Below the pieces are notes generated by a model. That model did no database searches and had not been told where the DNA came from. It worked only from the letters and a program-made list of their open reading frames with translations. The position numbers were made by a program, and so were the translations under genes. This document shows positions 5,454 through 7,810 of a stretch of DNA of 7,810 nt, piece after piece. Source of the stretch: an uncultured bacterium (GTDB taxonomy: Bacteria > Verrucomicrobiota > Kiritimatiellia > UBA8416 > CALETX01); contig CALETX010000159.1 in assembly GCA_937920455.1 (NCBI GenBank), positions 1 through 7,810 of the forward strand, read 5' to 3'. Each line of letters starts with the position of its first letter. Positions within the stretch are counted from its first letter, which is position 1.

Positions 5454-7810
5454 ATGAACACTCGGACAATAATGTGGCGGTGGTTGGGCATTGTTGGGTT
5501 GGCCATGAGGGTGGCCGCTCAGGACGTACAGGTCAGCAAGAGCGGTGAATATGTGCTGACTGATTTTGGTGACGCTTCGACTCCTGAGGCGGCGCTGGCG
5601 ACGTTAGACACGGCGAGCCGGTGGATAATCGAACATGGAGGCGGAATACTTGTTATTCCGTCAACTGTCACAGTCCCGTTCGCTGTTCAGAACCTTTATC
5701 AGAAAGATCGCGAGAGCGGACCTGCGGTGACGATTCGAGATCTACGCAAGGGTTACGAGATAAGGCACCTGCCATCGGTTGGGCATGCAACGCCGACTGG
5801 GTGGTATGGGGAGTACCTGTACCGCATGATCAACATGAAGGGCCACGGATTGCCCTTTCAGGGGAATCACGAGATAATGGGACTGCGCAACGCCATTGTG
5901 CGTGGGGCATCGTCATACATGCAGTGGACTCTTGAACCGGTGAGCAAAGGGAAAGATCAGCGAATCTATGTGCCGAGCATCCGCGGCATCTTCGTTGGGC
6001 AGTATCTTACTATCTGCGGCAATAGATGGTACGGACCGCCAATTGATCGCATCTGGGTCAAAGCCATCGGATGGGATAACGAGAAGAGAATGAACTATCT
6101 GGTGGCTGATTTGGAGAATGACCATCCCAGGGAAAGCATTATTTACAACAAGCACGTGACTGGGAGCATTCAGATCAACACGAGCGCAAACTGCGACAAT
6201 CAGACAATGGAGCTGCAGGTGACGCGCAATCAATACGCGCGCGGCGATTCCTTCGTGATAAGCGCGGCGTATGTGTATCAAGGAGACGTGTTTTCGGGTC
6301 TGGGAGATGAGTGTGGGGTAGGGCTCAATTCCGAGGTGTGTTACGATCCTGATCCATTCTATGGCAAGGTTGCTGGTATCGAATGGGACGATGACGCGAT
6401 ACGTATCGCACCTGGCGTGTGCAATATACAGAAGCTGGCAACATCCAGGCCGCTCATCAATATGAACCAGAACAAGTGGCTGACAAACGGAACTGTGGTC
6501 ATTATCGCGCCGGATGACTGGGCTGGGTATCTGGTGGCAAACACCAATCTGGATGTTGGCAAGTTGATCGAAAACGGCATTTCTGTGGCCGATTTTCCGA
6601 TGACATATTCAGAGAACGGTGAAGAAAGACCGAGCGTGACAACCTCGCGAGGCCAACCGGTTTCGAAGTTCAGATATGTCTATCGAGGCCGCGCGTATCC
6701 GAGCCTTATCCATGAGGGGGTCAATTATTTGGGTGGCTGCATAATCGGGTCGCCTGATTGCGGATGGGGTCCAGAAGTGGTGGGAAGGTACTTTGCGGTG
6801 GCGGACGCTGGAGAGTACCTCTCGCCTTCCGAGACTACAACAGGCGGGTTTTATCTTGGAGGGGCTGTCAGGCGCGACACGTATAGGTGGTACGAGATCA
6901 AACAGTTCCGTAAGAACGCCGACGGCAGTTGCATTATTCGCATCGAGCGCATTCGCTGGGCTGCAGTGGCTGCGGGTGCGCCGAAGCTCTACGATGAGAA
7001 CAACTATACGTGGGATGGACACGAAAGGCCGCTGCGATACATCATTGCTCCTGGCGCGATGGTGTACGACATTGGTGATGCCTGGATTGACACTCCCAGC
7101 GGCCAATCCACCGGCGGAGTTGTCCGAGTGGCAGCCAACGCCGATCGCAACACGCCGTACGATTTTGCGCCAGGCGATCTGGTGGAGCAGGCCGTAGGCG
7201 CGGATCCGGCGATCCCTACGCCGATACGGATCCGGTGCTTCAATGGCGTGCCTGACACCCTCGAGGCATCCGGAATTGCGATGTTGAACTGGGGCAAGGT
7301 TGCGATGTCTGCCGGCGTGAGCATTGGTGGGCCCGAAATCAGCGTCGAGCAGGTTGCCAATCGAAAGGATAAGAAACCAGCATGGCTGACTGGAGTCAAT
7401 ATCGGTACGGTCACGGAAAACGGCATTGTTTTTGGAGCTGATGTGATGAATGCGGCGCTCTCTTTTGAGCAGCCGAACGGGCATGCCCAGCCGCTAAAGT
7501 GGAAGCATAAAGCTGGCGAGACCTCCTTAGTGGTGGATCCAGGTTCAGGAGATATGCAGTTGCAGGGAGGGGCGCTTGCGCTGCATTCGGTCAAGGAACT
7601 ACGGGGGCTCTCTGGATCCAACATAACAGCGAACAATTTGCGTCAGATAAATACTCCCGTGCCTGCGGGAGCCAGGCGAATGGAAGTGAAATTCGACCAG
7701 ATTGAGCATGACGCCGATTACCTTATAATAGTCCAGGCAAACTGGTTCACTCTTGACCGGGTGGAGCGGAAAGGGCGAGAAGGGTTCACTGTGGCATTTT
7801 CCGAACCTGC
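5454..7810 (+). CDS. Large exported protein of unknown function, beta-helix-like start; 3' end outside window
   Basis: The frame is open from the ATG at 5454 to the right edge, giving at least 785 residues with no stop. Residues 1-22 form a signal peptide: NTR then a W/L/V/G-rich core ending VAA|QD. Residues about 42-69 read A-L-TLD-A---I---GGGILVIP, resembling the first coil of pectate-lyase-3-type right-handed beta-helix proteins (D--AIQ-AID-A---GGG-V-IP). The middle is beta-rich with many Asn, Gly and aromatic residues, for example INTSANCDNQTMELQVTRNQ, but has no catalytic motif I can name. The last 45 residues (VKFDQIEHDADYLIIVQANW, then GFTVAFSEPA) resemble a small C-terminal beta-sandwich I recall at the ends of long PVC-group exported proteins. 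If so, the stop lies soon after the edge. It follows the lyase by 71 bases. It may be a glycan-active or adhesion protein; the function is unproven. Confidence 0.75.
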   Translation, partial: MNTRTIMWRWLGIVGLAMRVAAQDVQVSKSGEYVLTDFGDASTPEAALATLDTASRWIIEHGGGILVIPSTVTVPFAVQNLYQKDRESGPAVTIRDLRKGYEIRHLPSVGHATPTGWYGEYLYRMINMKGHGLPFQGNHEIMGLRNAIVRGASSYMQWTLEPVSKGKDQRIYVPSIRGIFVGQYLTICGNRWYGPPIDRIWVKAIGWDNEKRMNYLVADLENDHPRESIIYNKHVTGSIQINTSANCDNQTMELQVTRNQYARGDSFVISAAYVYQGDVFSGLGDECGVGLNSEVCYDPDPFYGKVAGIEWDDDAIRIAPGVCNIQKLATSRPLINMNQNKWLTNGTVVIIAPDDWAGYLVANTNLDVGKLIENGISVADFPMTYSENGEERPSVTTSRGQPVSKFRYVYRGRAYPSLIHEGVNYLGGCIIGSPDCGWGPEVVGRYFAVADAGEYLSPSETTTGGFYLGGAVRRDTYRWYEIKQFRKNADGSCIIRIERIRWAAVAAGAPKLYDENNYTWDGHERPLRYIIAPGAMVYDIGDAWIDTPSGQSTGGVVRVAANADRNTPYDFAPGDLVEQAVGADPAIPTPIRIRCFNGVPDTLEASGIAMLNWGKVAMSAGVSIGGPEISVEQVANRKDKKPAWLTGVNIGTVTENGIVFGADVMNAALSFEQPNGHAQPLKWKHKAGETSLVVDPGSGDMQLQGGALALHSVKELRGLSGSNITANNLRQINTPVPAGARRMEVKFDQIEHDADYLIIVQANWFTLDRVERKGREGFTVAFSEP

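Noticed and set aside
7201..7235. Two GGATCCGG copies as a repeat element
   Set aside because: They are short, lie inside coding sequence in a continuous frame, and encode ordinary protein sequence; no wider repeat is seen.
6609..7484. 291-codon open frame on the minus strand
   Set aside because: It is opposite the long plus-strand frame starting at 5454, which has a signal peptide, a Shine-Dalgarno and coherent beta-rich protein sequence. The minus-strand product is Arg/His-rich without motifs.
1..7810. CRISPR array, tRNA or rRNA genes
   Set aside because: I saw no regularly spaced repeats, no tRNA-like T-loop motif in a fitting context and no rRNA-like sequence on either strand; nearly all bases after 560 are protein-coding.

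Overview
The window reads as part of a bacterial chromosome carrying a small polysaccharide-related gene cluster, with a decayed mobile-element remnant at its left edge. The gene content is an exported tandem DNRLRE protein, a very long heparinase II/III-type lyase and a large exported protein with a beta-helix-like start. That mix, with moderate GC by eye and purine-rich Shine-Dalgarno sites, is what I would expect from the PVC group (Verrucomicrobiota, Kiritimatiellota or Lentisphaerota). This assignment is an inference from gene content, because no marker gene is present.

Layout: bases 1 to about 358 (minus strand) hold fragments of two different transposon-associated families. A frameshifted DUF4338/DruA-like N-terminus runs directly into an IS66-type transposase core, which leaves the window at its left edge. 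Bases 359-559 are non-coding and contain an eight-G run and a weak candidate promoter. Three plus-strand genes follow: 560-2038 (492 aa, signal peptide, two DNRLRE/CBM96-like domains), 2104-5382 (1092 aa, heparinase II/III family with an unusually long N-terminal part and no visible signal peptide) and 5454 to the right edge (at least 785 aa, signal peptide, no stop inside the window).

The three genes lie in the same direction with gaps of 65 and 71 bases. Each has its own strong Shine-Dalgarno sequence and no convincing terminator lies between them, so they probably form one operon. A reasonable model is degradation of a uronic-acid-containing, possibly sulfated, polysaccharide. The DNRLRE protein would bind glycan or serve as a surface scaffold, the heparinase-like protein would cleave by beta-elimination, and the third protein may be another beta-helix carbohydrate-active or adhesion protein. 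The substrate cannot be named from sequence. No transporter, sulfatase or regulator is present in the window.

The best candidates for something undescribed are the third, unrecognised exported protein, the long N-terminal extension on the heparinase-like lyase, and the two-family transposase chimera.
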